A stretch of DNA of 64,000 bases from an uncultured Erysipelotrichaceae bacterium. GTDB taxonomy: Bacteria; Bacillota_I; Bacilli_A; RFN20; CAG-826. Below, piece after piece: positions 1 to 9,174 of this stretch. The position numbers were made by a program, and so were the translations under genes. Numbering within the stretch: position 1 is the stretch's first letter; every line of letters starts with the position of its first letter. The notes beneath the pieces were generated by a model, which saw only the letters and a list, made by a program, of their open reading frames with translations, made no database searches and was not told the DNA's origin. The stretch is taken from assembly GCA_902787955.1 (NCBI GenBank), contig CADAIJ010000001.1, forward strand, positions 62,001 to 126,000. Direction: 5' to 3'.

Positions 1-456
1 GCGGGGGACTCTGTTCGTGATCCATGGAAGATTGAATACTCCACTCCAGAAAACGATAAAGTCGTTAAACTCGACCGTAAAAAAGACATTAGAAGTGGTA
101 AAACTGACCTTAACTGGTTCCATTCATCTAAAGAATTCACCTTTAAAGTTAGTCAAACTATTCCTTCTTTAAAAAAAGGAACATACTCACTCACTACCTA
201 CGTTCTCGCTGAAAGTATGTCTAAATATAAACACCTCGAATTCGTTTTATTCTACCAAATTGGAAATAATCCTGAAGTTGAACTTAACTTCTGCGATGAT
301 GAACATATTTCCGGTTGGTCAAGTGGCTATAAAACCTTAAACGCGCCTAGTATTGTCTTAGATTCTGATACCTCTTTAAAAGTGGGTATCCGCGGAAGAT
401 GCGAAGCTAATGCTTGGGGTCATAATGATGACTGGGAACTCGTCACCGTTGAATAA
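1..456 (+). CDS. C-terminal part of a probable secreted carbohydrate-binding protein (5' truncated by window edge)
   Basis: The reading frame is open from base 1, so the true start lies upstream; 151 residues are visible. The segment is rich in Trp, Tyr and beta-strand-like alternation and ends in a W-x-x-N-D-D-W stretch, as seen at the ends of galactose-binding-like beta-sandwich domains. GH53 galactanases and related enzymes often carry such a module (for example CBM61, which binds galactan). An internal ATG at 217 is not a convincing start because the upstream codons read as part of the same domain. Its position at the head of a galactan locus suggests the end of another galactan-active surface enzyme. 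The family assignment is an inference. Confidence 0.55.
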   Translation, partial: AGDSVRDPWKIEYSTPENDKVVKLDRKKDIRSGKTDLNWFHSSKEFTFKVSQTIPSLKKGTYSLTTYVLAESMSKYKHLEFVLFYQIGNNPEVELNFCDDEHISGWSSGYKTLNAPSIVLDSDTSLKVGIRGRCEANAWGHNDDWELVTVE

Positions 457-479
457 AAACGATAGAAAGATAAATAATT

Positions 480-2270
480 ATGAAAGATAAATTAATTTTA
501 AATCTTATTCACCGTATTGAACTTTCACCTGAATACGCGGAAAAAATCACCGGTAAGAAGGTTGGTAGTCTTAACGATGAATCATTATCAATCTTTAAAT
601 TCCAAGAGGATAGTGCGCATGCTTTTGGTTTAAAATGCACGATTCAAATTACCTATGCCTCTTTATTTAATAAAGAAGCGATTGAATGCGCTTTAGAATA
701 TAAAGAAAAATATGGGGATGAAATCGGTTTAACTTTACTTGGTTTACCTTGCCCAGAATTTAAAGAAAAATATAAAACTGAAGACTTCTGCTTATGGATG
801 TTCTCTAATGAAACTAAAAAAGAAATCATCGATGATGTCTTCACTAAATTCTATGAAGTATTTCACTTTTATCCAGAATCAACATCTTGTTATTTCTTAG
901 ATGCATTCTCCATTAATTATATTAAAGAAAAATATCCATCCGTTAAGTGCGCTGTAGCTACCTGTTGGGAAGAAGGTCCTAAAGCGTATCATACCTGTAA
1001 TAACTCATGGTATACCTTTATGGATGGTGGTCCGTGGAACCCATGGATTCCTTCAAAAATTAACTCCCATATTCCAGCGTCTTCTAAAGAAGATGATTCA
1101 GGAATTGTCGCTATCCCACACTTAAGTAGAGATTTAATCGCTTGCTTTGATGGTAATGGGTCTAACTTTGGCACCCATCCTCAAAACGTCTTAAGAGGAA
1201 TGATCTACTATAAAGATGGAGATACTATTGAATACCCATACTTATATAACCTTATCGATCAATATCATCATCTAGGTAAATACAATAATGGTTTTGCTTA
1301 TAACATGATGTATGTTGGTCCAGGTTGGTTAAATAAAAAAGGAAGATGGGAATGTCCATATGAACTTTTAGCTAAATCCTATTTAGATGCGATGAAGTAT
1401 TATGGAACACTTAAACAAAAAGGACTTCTATTAGATTTAACAATGTCTGAATTCGCTGACTACTACAGGAACACTCATAAAGACTATTTAGATAGTGAAA
1501 ACGCCTTATGGAAAGATATCCTTTATGGTTCAAATAAAGAATACTTCTGGTATATCGATCCATTTATGCGAACTTGTTTAGATTTTAACCAAGGTGGAGC
1601 GATGATCGACTTAAGAAACTTCGCGGCCAAGATGGAACAAGAAATCGGTATTGGAACGAAAAATGTCTATGATGCCTCTTATCCATACTTAATCCAAGCT
1701 AATTATCGCGCGGGATACTTCACTCATTACGCCGGAGCAGGAACTGTTAAATCATGTAAAGTCACTTATAAAGATGAAACCACTGATTTATGTTTAACCC
1801 GCACCTTAGCGAAGTTTGAAAAGAAAGATAATGGAGACGTAGTTATTACTACAAACCCAGTTACCTTAGTCCTCGCGGACACTGAAATTGAGGTTCAATC
1901 AATCTTTACCTTTGTTAAAGGAAAAGGTGACTTAATCGTCGAAAGAAAACTTCTTAATGATGTTAAAGGAGTAATCTTTACGGAATATATTACCGCGGGA
2001 TTTGGCACTAACGAATATCAAGCGGATATGTCTCACGTCACTTTAATCGCCGATCAAAATACTTATAAATACGAATATAAAGGCCGTAAATTTAAAGGAA
2101 ATGAAGTCGTTAAGGTAAATGTCCCAGACGTCTCATCTTTACTTGAATTACGCGGGGAAAATGCCTCACTAGAAGTAGAAGAAGGTATTGCCTTTGCCCC
2201 AATTTATCATTTAAGAGCCTATAAAGAAGGAGGAATTAAAACATGTCTCAGTCTAAGAAAGGCAAACTAA
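480..2270 (+). CDS. Unassigned 596-aa protein, glycoside hydrolase/deacetylase-like barrel
   Basis: I do not recognise this family with certainty. The protein has no signal peptide, so it is probably cytoplasmic. The N-terminal half alternates short strands and helices with many Trp, Tyr and His residues (for example D-G-G-P-W-N-P-W near residue 183 and a nearby A-I-P-H-L-S-R), as in (beta/alpha) barrel glycosidases or NodB-like deacetylases. The last 180 residues look like an all-beta accessory domain. It vaguely recalls DUF3863/DUF3864-type proteins. It lies between a carbohydrate-binding protein and a GH53 enzyme, suggesting processing of imported galactan fragments. AGAAAG upstream of the ATG is a weak ribosome site. 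Confidence 0.5.
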   Translation: MKDKLILNLIHRIELSPEYAEKITGKKVGSLNDESLSIFKFQEDSAHAFGLKCTIQITYASLFNKEAIECALEYKEKYGDEIGLTLLGLPCPEFKEKYKTEDFCLWMFSNETKKEIIDDVFTKFYEVFHFYPESTSCYFLDAFSINYIKEKYPSVKCAVATCWEEGPKAYHTCNNSWYTFMDGGPWNPWIPSKINSHIPASSKEDDSGIVAIPHLSRDLIACFDGNGSNFGTHPQNVLRGMIYYKDGDTIEYPYLYNLIDQYHHLGKYNNGFAYNMMYVGPGWLNKKGRWECPYELLAKSYLDAMKYYGTLKQKGLLLDLTMSEFADYYRNTHKDYLDSENALWKDILYGSNKEYFWYIDPFMRTCLDFNQGGAMIDLRNFAAKMEQEIGIGTKNVYDASYPYLIQANYRAGYFTHYAGAGTVKSCKVTYKDETTDLCLTRTLAKFEKKDNGDVVITTNPVTLVLADTEIEVQSIFTFVKGKGDLIVERKLLNDVKGVIFTEYITAGFGTNEYQADMSHVTLIADQNTYKYEYKGRKFKGNEVVKVNVPDVSSLLELRGENASLEVEEGIAFAPIYHLRAYKEGGIKTCLSLRKAN

Positions 2271-2503
2271 ATTTCCGTTGTCCATCCTGCTTTATGAGAG
2301 ATATCGATATGGACATGTTTTATGACGAAGAAAAGAAAGAATATTATTGCTTAAGATGTTCTTATCACGCTTCTGAAGAAGAAGTCCTCTCTCATAATGA
2401 AATGGCTAAATATCGTTACCGCTTTATGAAAAAAAGAGTGGTCTCATTTAATGAAGATAATGAACCACTTAGTGTTAAAGATCACGTTAAAGGAGAACAA
2501 TAA
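2243..2503 (+). CDS. Small zinc-ribbon protein (86 aa)
   Basis: The protein carries two CxxC pairs (C-P-S-C near residue 11 and C-L-R-C near residue 33) about 18 residues apart, the spacing of a rubredoxin-like zinc ribbon. The tail is charged and probably disordered. The start is supported by AAGGAGGA eight bases upstream, although the gene overlaps the preceding reading frame by 28 bases. No DNA-binding helix or enzyme motif is visible. It is translationally coupled inside the galactan operon, but its role there is unknown. Confidence 0.75.
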   Translation: MSQSKKGKLNFRCPSCFMRDIDMDMFYDEEKKEYYCLRCSYHASEEEVLSHNEMAKYRYRFMKKRVVSFNEDNEPLSVKDHVKGEQ

Positions 2504-2508
2504 CATTT

Positions 2509-3621
2509 ATGTTACTTGGTATTGATGTCTCAACTTTACTCGAAGAAAACGCGGCTAATGCGAAGTATTTTAAAGATGGTAAATTATGTGACCCTTTAAA
2601 AGAATTTCGTCAAAATAACGTCACTTTAATCCGTCTAAGAGTGTGGAATGATCCATATTCAGTTGACGGAAAACCTTATTTAGGTGGTACTTCTAGTATT
2701 GAAAATGTCATTAAAATCATTAATCTCACTAAAGATTATGGTTTTAGCTATATCATCGATTTCCATTATAGTGATTTCTGGGTAGATCCTGGAAAACAGA
2801 TTCTTCCAAAAGCGTGGAAAGAACTCGGTTATCATGAACTTAAAAAAGTAGCAGGGGAATTCACCCGTGATTCTTTAAATAGAATTAAAAAAGAAACTAA
2901 CGCGGATATTCCTTATATTCAAATCGGAAATGAAATCACAAACGGCTTCCTTTGGCCTTTTGGCGCTTTAATTGACCAAGGTAAAGGAAAAGTAAGAGGG
3001 AACTATTCTAAATTTGCTTCTTTACTTACTCACTTTACTAATATTGCTAAAGAAGTATATCCAAACGCGAAAACCATCATTCATTTAGAAAGAAGTAATG
3101 AATACATGGTTTATGATGAGCTCTTTACTGAACTCACCTCTCGTAACGTTCCATTTGATCTTATTGGAATGTCTTATTATCCATATTGGCATGGTACTTT
3201 TAAAGAATTATTCTTTAATATCGATTACTGTCATAAGAAATTTAATAAAGACATTATGATCATGGAACTAGGTTATGGTTTCACTTTAGAAGACTATATC
3301 TTCACTAATAACGGGGTTAATCAAATGAAGATTAATCCGGATGAAATTAAAAACATCAATATCCCTTATCCTGTTACCCCTAAGGGTCAAGAAACCTTCA
3401 TCGAAGAATTCTTAAAGGAATGTAAAAGGAGGGATTATATCGAAGGTGTTATTTATTGGGAACCTCTTTGGATTCCAGGTGATAACATCTGCTGGGCCTC
3501 AAAAGAAGGGCAAGCTTATATTCATGAAGAAGGTAAGTCCACCCGCAACGAATGGTCCAACCAATGTTTGTTTGATTACCAAGGTAATATGTTACCTGGG
3601 TTCAATAAATTTAAACTTTAA
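2509..3621 (+). CDS. GH53 arabinogalactan endo-beta-1,4-galactanase, cytoplasmic
   Basis: Family GH53 enzymes cut beta-1,4-galactan, the side chain of pectic arabinogalactan I. This 370-residue protein is a single catalytic barrel. It starts at the G-I-D-V-S strand, includes L-R-V-W-N-D-P-Y and F-H-Y-S-D-F-W-V-D-P, places the acid/base Glu142 in I-G-N-E-I-T-N-G, and has the nucleophile candidate Glu253 in I-M-E-L-G-Y-G-F. It has no signal peptide, unlike the second GH53 gene at 7477, so it probably acts on imported oligosaccharides. It lies between the zinc-ribbon gene and the transporter genes. AAAGGAG lies about 13 bases before the ATG. Confidence 0.92.
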   Translation: MLLGIDVSTLLEENAANAKYFKDGKLCDPLKEFRQNNVTLIRLRVWNDPYSVDGKPYLGGTSSIENVIKIINLTKDYGFSYIIDFHYSDFWVDPGKQILPKAWKELGYHELKKVAGEFTRDSLNRIKKETNADIPYIQIGNEITNGFLWPFGALIDQGKGKVRGNYSKFASLLTHFTNIAKEVYPNAKTIIHLERSNEYMVYDELFTELTSRNVPFDLIGMSYYPYWHGTFKELFFNIDYCHKKFNKDIMIMELGYGFTLEDYIFTNNGVNQMKINPDEIKNINIPYPVTPKGQETFIEEFLKECKRRDYIEGVIYWEPLWIPGDNICWASKEGQAYIHEEGKSTRNEWSNQCLFDYQGNMLPGFNKFKL

Positions 3622-3639
3622 AAGGAGGAGACTAAATTT

Positions 3640-4860
3640 ATGAAAAAATCAATTTTACTATTACTCCCGACCTTAGCAGTTAGCCTACTAAGTGGTTGCG
3701 GTAATGGTGGTGGAAGTAACGAAGTTACTCTTACTATTTGGGAAGATGAATCCAACAAGACTGTTGTGGAATCTCTTGCTAAAGAATGGGCGGGAGCCTA
3801 TATGACTCAATACCCACTTGCTCCAAAGATTAATATTAACGTCGTTAAACAAACCGAAAAATCTGCGATTGAAAAGATGGGTACAGTAGCCTCTACTGGA
3901 CACGGTCCTGATATCGCCGCGGTCACTCATGACACTATTTCCGGTGGTGTTTCTAACCGTTTACTTTCTCCAGTTAAATTCGTTCACGAAATGAAAGAAA
4001 TTATGACTGAAGATGCCTTAGACGCGGTTAGTGTTAATGATGAACTTTATGGTTATCCAATCACCGCTGAAAGCATGGTCTTAATGTATGATAAGTCTCA
4101 AGTTAGTGACGTCACTAAGTTAGCAAGCTTTGAATCAATTAAAGCTAATGATTTAAAAGTGGGCTTACAACTTACTGGTGATGACGCTGGATATTATACT
4201 TGGGGTCTTTATACTGATTCCGTATTATTCGGTGAAAAAGGTAAAACCTCAACTGAAGTTAATATCGCTACTACAAAGAGCGTTAATAACGTCACTAAAT
4301 TCTATAATGAATACGCTAAAGACCACATCTTTGATTACGCGCCAAATGTTAACTTACCACATTTAAAAGCCAAACGTATTCAAGGTATCATCTGCGCTCC
4401 TTATATGCTTTCTCAAGCTAAAAACTCTTTAGGAGAAAACTTAGGAATCGCTAAAGTTCCAAGCATTAACGAAGAAAACGAAAGACCATTCAGTGGTTAT
4501 AAAGCTTATGTTGTTTCTAAATATTCTACAAACGGAGCCTTAGCTCATGATTTAGCGGCCTATTTAGTTAACTATGGTTCTCAAGCTTACCGTTTACAAC
4601 AACTCGGTTATCTTCCAGCCTCTAAACTCGATGCTGACCAAGATATTAAAGATTTAATCGACGCTAGTGAAGAAGCAGGTATTTTCTCTGAATCTTTAAA
4701 TGAATCAATGGTTATGCCTTCTATTCCAGCGATGAATGGCTTCTGGAGCTTAATGAATAATGCTTCCTCTAACTTTAAAACTAAAGGGGCAGAATTAACT
4801 AAAGCGGAAGTTCAATCTACTTTACAAGAAGTAACTAAATCACTCTTAGGACAAAAATAA
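3640..4860 (+). CDS. Sugar ABC transporter substrate-binding lipoprotein (MalE type)
   Basis: This extracytoplasmic receptor hands oligosaccharides to the permeases encoded next. The N-terminus is a lipoprotein signal with lipobox L-S-G-C (Cys20). The mature protein begins with L-T-I-W-E-D-E, a typical family 1 opening, and contains G-P-D-I-A-A-V and a conserved A-M-N-G-F-W stretch near the C-terminus. Its length (406 aa) is typical. AAAGGAGG lies about 10 bases before the ATG. The stop codon overlaps the next start by one base, so it is co-translated with the permease. Galactan oligosaccharides are the likely ligand, inferred from the two GH53 neighbours. Confidence 0.93.
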   Translation: MKKSILLLLPTLAVSLLSGCGNGGGSNEVTLTIWEDESNKTVVESLAKEWAGAYMTQYPLAPKININVVKQTEKSAIEKMGTVASTGHGPDIAAVTHDTISGGVSNRLLSPVKFVHEMKEIMTEDALDAVSVNDELYGYPITAESMVLMYDKSQVSDVTKLASFESIKANDLKVGLQLTGDDAGYYTWGLYTDSVLFGEKGKTSTEVNIATTKSVNNVTKFYNEYAKDHIFDYAPNVNLPHLKAKRIQGIICAPYMLSQAKNSLGENLGIAKVPSINEENERPFSGYKAYVVSKYSTNGALAHDLAAYLVNYGSQAYRLQQLGYLPASKLDADQDIKDLIDASEEAGIFSESLNESMVMPSIPAMNGFWSLMNNASSNFKTKGAELTKAEVQSTLQEVTKSLLGQK

Positions 4861-6617
4861 TGACTAATTCTATAAGCGAAAGTAATTTAAAACTATTCGA
4901 TCGTTTACTCCTTCCATTTAGAAGATTCAAGGATCTTTTTAAAGCGAGTAAGACTTATGGTAAGGTTGCTTTACTTATTGAAGTAATTTTAATTGGCTTT
5001 GGGCCTCTTGCCTTAGGTCAAATCGAACTAGGTTTATTATTACCTCTCCTCATGTATGCTTTATCATTTGGATTAGGTTTTATTATCGCTGGCTATATCG
5101 GAGGGACAATATTAATCTCTGTCGTTAGCTTTATTGTTATTTTACTTATCCTTTTAGCAGCAATAATAGCGTTATGGTATTTCACCTTTAATAAAACAAC
5201 CACATTAGTGATAGAGCTTAATAAAGGAGAAAATGTATTTAATTCCTACATCTATAACGCTTTAAATTTATTAGTAACTAGTATCATTAGCTGGTTTAAG
5301 GAATTTAGTGTCCAATATAAAGCCGGGGATAAGAAAGTAAAAACTTTACTCCCATTATCCTTCTTTACCTTTGGTATTCCTTTAATCGCCTTTGGGGAAG
5401 TTATTAAAGGTTTAGCGTTACTACTTGCTCAACTTCTCGGTGGTTTATATTTAATCGCTAGAGGTGTTAATGATATTCAAAACTTCATTCATCTTGGGCA
5501 AGATCATGACTTTGAAGCTCCTATTGTTTATGGTGTTATCGCCTTTACGGTAGTGGGACTTATGTTATTCTTCTATATCGTAAGTATCAAACAAACCTTA
5601 AAAGCGGCGAATAAATATAACACAAAACGCTTAGGGGAAAACTTCAAAAAGCAACTCTATAATCTCGTTGATAAAAATTTCTATATCACATCCCTTTTCG
5701 TTCCAGTTCTTGGCGCCTTAATCTTTACAATTATTCCTTTAATCTTTATGATTATGCTCGCCTTTACGAATAGATCTAATCGTGAATTCCCAGGCTATAG
5801 CACCACGGCGAGTGTTGGTTTCTTAGAATGGGTTGGGATGGATTCTTTTAAACGTATCTTTGCGGATGGAGCGAACTTACAAGATTTATTAAGCGTCTTT
5901 GCTTGGACAATGATCTGGGCTTTACTTGCCACCTTTACTTGTTTCTTTGGTGGTTTACTTCTTGCGATGCTTATCAATAAGAAAGTAATTAAATGTAAAG
6001 CTTTATTTAGGTCCTTATTTGTCGTAGCGATGGCAATGCCTCAATTCGTTTCACTTCTCGTCATGAAAGCTTTCTTTTATGATTATGGTCCACTTCAAAC
6101 ATTCTTAACTAATATTGGGGTGATTGATGGAAGTTCGCCGATGGCGCTTTGGGAAACTGAATTCACCGCGCGTATGCTTATTATCTTTATTAATATGTGG
6201 GTTGGTATTCCTTATTACATGCTTCTTATGTCTGGATTACTCATCAATATTCCTAAGGGCTATTATGAAGCAGCGAAGATTTCGGGAGCGTCTCGCTTTA
6301 AACAATTCACTCGAATCACCTTCCCAAATATTATGTTTATGACCGCGCCTATGCTTATCACTAGCTTTGTTTCTAATATCAATAACTTCAATGTTATCTG
6401 GTTCCTTACTGGTGGTGGACCTGCTAATAGTAGTGTCTCTGGTAGTGCCGGTAAAACTGATATTTTAATCACTTGGTTATATAAACTTACGATGCAAAGA
6501 CAAGACTATAACTTCGGCGCTGCAATCGGTATCATCATGTTTATCGTTACGGCGACCTTATCCTTAGTCGTCTTCCGTAATACATCATCTTATAAGAATG
6601 AGGAGGAGTATCGTTAA
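4860..6617 (+). CDS. Sugar ABC transporter permease (MalF type) with long N-terminal membrane extension
   Basis: The C-terminal ~300 residues form a standard MalF-type permease with the EAA loop E-A-A-K-I-S-G-A-S followed by F-T-R-I-T-F-P, the contact site for the ATPase. Before it lie about 270 residues with six or so extra hydrophobic segments, including I-G-F-G-P-L-A-L-G-Q, giving 585 aa where many homologues have about 300. E. coli MalF also has an N-terminal extension, but much smaller. Start and stop overlap the neighbours, indicating tight coupling. The extra segments may regulate or anchor the transporter; this is speculation. Confidence 0.88.
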   Translation: MTNSISESNLKLFDRLLLPFRRFKDLFKASKTYGKVALLIEVILIGFGPLALGQIELGLLLPLLMYALSFGLGFIIAGYIGGTILISVVSFIVILLILLAAIIALWYFTFNKTTTLVIELNKGENVFNSYIYNALNLLVTSIISWFKEFSVQYKAGDKKVKTLLPLSFFTFGIPLIAFGEVIKGLALLLAQLLGGLYLIARGVNDIQNFIHLGQDHDFEAPIVYGVIAFTVVGLMLFFYIVSIKQTLKAANKYNTKRLGENFKKQLYNLVDKNFYITSLFVPVLGALIFTIIPLIFMIMLAFTNRSNREFPGYSTTASVGFLEWVGMDSFKRIFADGANLQDLLSVFAWTMIWALLATFTCFFGGLLLAMLINKKVIKCKALFRSLFVVAMAMPQFVSLLVMKAFFYDYGPLQTFLTNIGVIDGSSPMALWETEFTARMLIIFINMWVGIPYYMLLMSGLLINIPKGYYEAAKISGASRFKQFTRITFPNIMFMTAPMLITSFVSNINNFNVIWFLTGGGPANSSVSGSAGKTDILITWLYKLTMQRQDYNFGAAIGIIMFIVTATLSLVVFRNTSSYKNEEEYR

Positions 6618-6618
6618 T

Positions 6619-7473
6619 ATGGCTAAAACTAAAAAAGAAGCTAGTATGAAGCGTAACCGTATCATAGATACGATATGGTCTAACGGTCTACTTATAATCC
6701 TCGCTTTAGTTTGGATCATCCCAATTGTTTGGGTTATCCTTGCTTCCTTCTCCACTCAAACGGAATTTATGACCGATAGTGTTTTCCCAAAAGAATACAC
6801 GATTGATAATTATGTCCGTTTATTCACCGAAACTGATTATCCAATTTGGATTGGAAACACCGCGCTTATTGCTGTTACTAATACTGTATTAACTACTTTA
6901 TTTACTGTTTTAACAGCCTACGCTTTATCTCGTTTCCGTTTCAAAATGAGAAAATTATTCATGAACATCACTCTTATTTTAGGTATGTTCCCTGGCTTTA
7001 TGTCGATGGTAGCAGTCTATTTTATCTTCAATATGATGGGTTTAATTGATTCTATCTGGGGTTTACTAGTCTATTATGTAGCAGGTGCAGGCTTAGGATT
7101 CTTCGTCTGTAAAGGTTACTTTGACACAATCCCTAAAGATATCGATGAAGCAATCCATATGGATGGCGCGCCTCATATTGTGGCTTTTATTAGAGTCTAT
7201 CTCCCATTAATTATGCCAATCATTATTTATACAGCTTTATTAGCCTTTATGGCTCCATGGGCTGATTACATCTTAGCGGGTATCTTACTTAGCGATACAA
7301 ATCGTACTGTCGCCGTCGGTTTATATGAATGGATGGATGAATATCATATCAATTCCTACTTCACCTTATTCGCGGCTGGTTCGACTTTAGTCGCTATTCC
7401 AATTACCGCGTTATATATTTCCTTACAAAGATTCTTTGTTGAAGGTATTTCCGCCGGTGCGGTCAAAGGATAA
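6619..7473 (+). CDS. Sugar ABC transporter permease (MalG type)
   Basis: This is the second membrane subunit of the importer, with six predicted membrane spans. The family markers are visible: I-W-I-I-P-I-V-W-V-I in the first span and the EAA loop (D-E-A-I-H-M-D-G-A followed by P-L-I-M-P). I chose the ATG at 6619 rather than the in-frame ATG at 6598, because AGGAGG at 6601-6606 sits at ribosome-site distance from 6619 and would otherwise be coding. The start then lies one base after the upstream stop codon. Length is 284 aa, normal for the family. Confidence 0.92.
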   Translation: MAKTKKEASMKRNRIIDTIWSNGLLIILALVWIIPIVWVILASFSTQTEFMTDSVFPKEYTIDNYVRLFTETDYPIWIGNTALIAVTNTVLTTLFTVLTAYALSRFRFKMRKLFMNITLILGMFPGFMSMVAVYFIFNMMGLIDSIWGLLVYYVAGAGLGFFVCKGYFDTIPKDIDEAIHMDGAPHIVAFIRVYLPLIMPIIIYTALLAFMAPWADYILAGILLSDTNRTVAVGLYEWMDEYHINSYFTLFAAGSTLVAIPITALYISLQRFFVEGISAGAVKG

Positions 7474-7476
7474 TTT

Positions 7477-9156
7477 ATGCTTATTAAGAAATTATCAGTA
7501 TTAATGCTTAATCTCCTTTTATTAACTAGTTGCGCTTCTACACCTTCTACTAGTGATATTTCAACTACCTCTATTAGTAGTGAAGAAACCACAAGTGAAA
7601 GTAGCGAAACCACTGAAACAACTAGTGAAGAAACTACTACCAGTGAAGAGCTTGAAGATTTAGAAATTAGATCCATCACTTTACTTGGTGTCTATGAAAC
7701 TAGTGAGATTGATATCATTAATAAACTTGATAATGAAACATTTAAATATGAAATTCCTAGTGACGCCCTTCGAATTGAAAATAACAAAGTAATCGCTTTA
7801 AGAGGAAACACCAAAACGAAAGTAAATGTCACTTCATCTTTAGGAAGAAATGGAGCATTTAATGTCACCATTCGAAATCGCGCTTATAGTTCCACTCACT
7901 CTGCTACTGAAGCTAGTGAAAAGTGGTTCAACGAAGTAAGTATCAATAAAATTGATAAATTAACTGCTTCTTTTGCGAACGGAATGGATATCTCTTCCTT
8001 TAAACAACTATATGATAACGGTCAAAGATTCTATGATAAAAATGGAAACGAGACCGCGCTTCCATTACTTCTTAAAGATAATGGGGTGAACTTTATTCGT
8101 CTTCGTCTTTGGGTTGATCCATATGACACTTGGGAAGAAAATGGTGAAACTAAAACCTACCTTTATGGTGGGGGTAACTGTACCACTGATAACGTTCTTT
8201 GGATGGCTAAAGAATGCGTCAGTGTCGGTTTAAAAGTTTTACTTAACTTCCATTATAGTGATTTCTGGACTGACCCATCACATCAAATCATTCCAAAAAG
8301 ATGGAAAGATATTAAAACTAATACTGAACTCGCAAATGCGGTTTATAACTACACGAAAGAAACATTAACCTTATTTAAGGAAAATAATTGTTTACCATCA
8401 ATCGTCGCTTTAGGTAATGAAATCTATAACGGGTTATTCGCTCATAACCCAGGTGGAATTACTAAAGAAATGCGTAACGGAGAACTCCCTTATTACTCAT
8501 ATAATAAGACAGAAAGAACAGACTCTACGAACGCAAAATACGATCACACCGATAGTAAAACATCCACACCTAACGCGAACTTAAGAATGTATCTTTCTAG
8601 CGCTATCCGTGCGGTAAGAAATGTCGATAAATCAATCGAAACTATGGTTCACTTTGTTCGTGGATTTAGTGATACCGCGAGAACAATTCGTTTCTTTAAT
8701 GTAATTAATGACTTAGATTTTGATATTTATTCCGTTAGTGCTTATCCATATTCTCATTGGTCAAATAAGACTCAAATGAAAAACGGAATTTCTACTATCG
8801 CTAGTGCTTTCCCTAATAAGAAATTTATGGTCGCGGAAGTATCTTATGGATTCACCTATGAAAGCGATGTTAATGCCAAACATATGTTTGCCCCTGAAGG
8901 ACAACTTCGTCCAATTAGTGATTATCCAGTCAGTATTCAAGGACAAGCTAATTTAATTCATGACATCACTGAAGCAGTAGCAAGCCAAGCTAATGGTTAT
9001 GGTGTCTTTTATTGGGAGGGAGCCTGGACTCCGACTAAAAATTCAGGCTGGGCTGATGCTTCAAGTAAAGCAAGTTACGCGAACCAAGCATTAGTGTCTT
9101 ATAACGGTAAAGCCCTCGGTTCTCTCGAGGTTTATAAAAAAATGTTAGGAAATTAA
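7477..9156 (+). CDS. GH53 arabinogalactan endo-beta-1,4-galactanase, surface lipoprotein
   Basis: The protein has a lipoprotein signal (lipobox L-T-S-C, Cys19), then a Ser/Thr/Glu-rich linker (residues 20-60), a small beta domain (about 62-135) and a GH53 barrel (about 165-559). The acid/base candidate is Glu315 in A-L-G-N-E-I-Y-N-G and the nucleophile candidate is Glu454 in M-V-A-E-V-S-Y-G-F-T. It is clearly paralogous to the cytoplasmic GH53 at 2509, sharing F-H-Y-S-D-F-W-x-D-P. It probably performs the first cut of galactan at the cell surface, feeding the importer. It begins three bases after the MalG stop codon. Confidence 0.93.
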   Translation: MLIKKLSVLMLNLLLLTSCASTPSTSDISTTSISSEETTSESSETTETTSEETTTSEELEDLEIRSITLLGVYETSEIDIINKLDNETFKYEIPSDALRIENNKVIALRGNTKTKVNVTSSLGRNGAFNVTIRNRAYSSTHSATEASEKWFNEVSINKIDKLTASFANGMDISSFKQLYDNGQRFYDKNGNETALPLLLKDNGVNFIRLRLWVDPYDTWEENGETKTYLYGGGNCTTDNVLWMAKECVSVGLKVLLNFHYSDFWTDPSHQIIPKRWKDIKTNTELANAVYNYTKETLTLFKENNCLPSIVALGNEIYNGLFAHNPGGITKEMRNGELPYYSYNKTERTDSTNAKYDHTDSKTSTPNANLRMYLSSAIRAVRNVDKSIETMVHFVRGFSDTARTIRFFNVINDLDFDIYSVSAYPYSHWSNKTQMKNGISTIASAFPNKKFMVAEVSYGFTYESDVNAKHMFAPEGQLRPISDYPVSIQGQANLIHDITEAVASQANGYGVFYWEGAWTPTKNSGWADASSKASYANQALVSYNGKALGSLEVYKKMLGN

Positions 9157-9174
9157 GGAGGATATTTTATAAAT

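Noticed and set aside
3446..3643. 65-aa frame overlapping the GH53 gene end
   Set aside because: It is a shadow of the GH53 frame with no ribosome site and unnatural composition.
6598..6618. Earlier in-frame ATG for the MalG-type permease
   Set aside because: It would make the AGGAGG ribosome site coding; the ATG at 6619 is correctly spaced from it.
7500..7660. CRISPR-like or tandem repeats in Ser/Thr linkers of the surface lipoproteins
   Set aside because: The repetition is codon-level low complexity in the linker, not spaced direct repeats.
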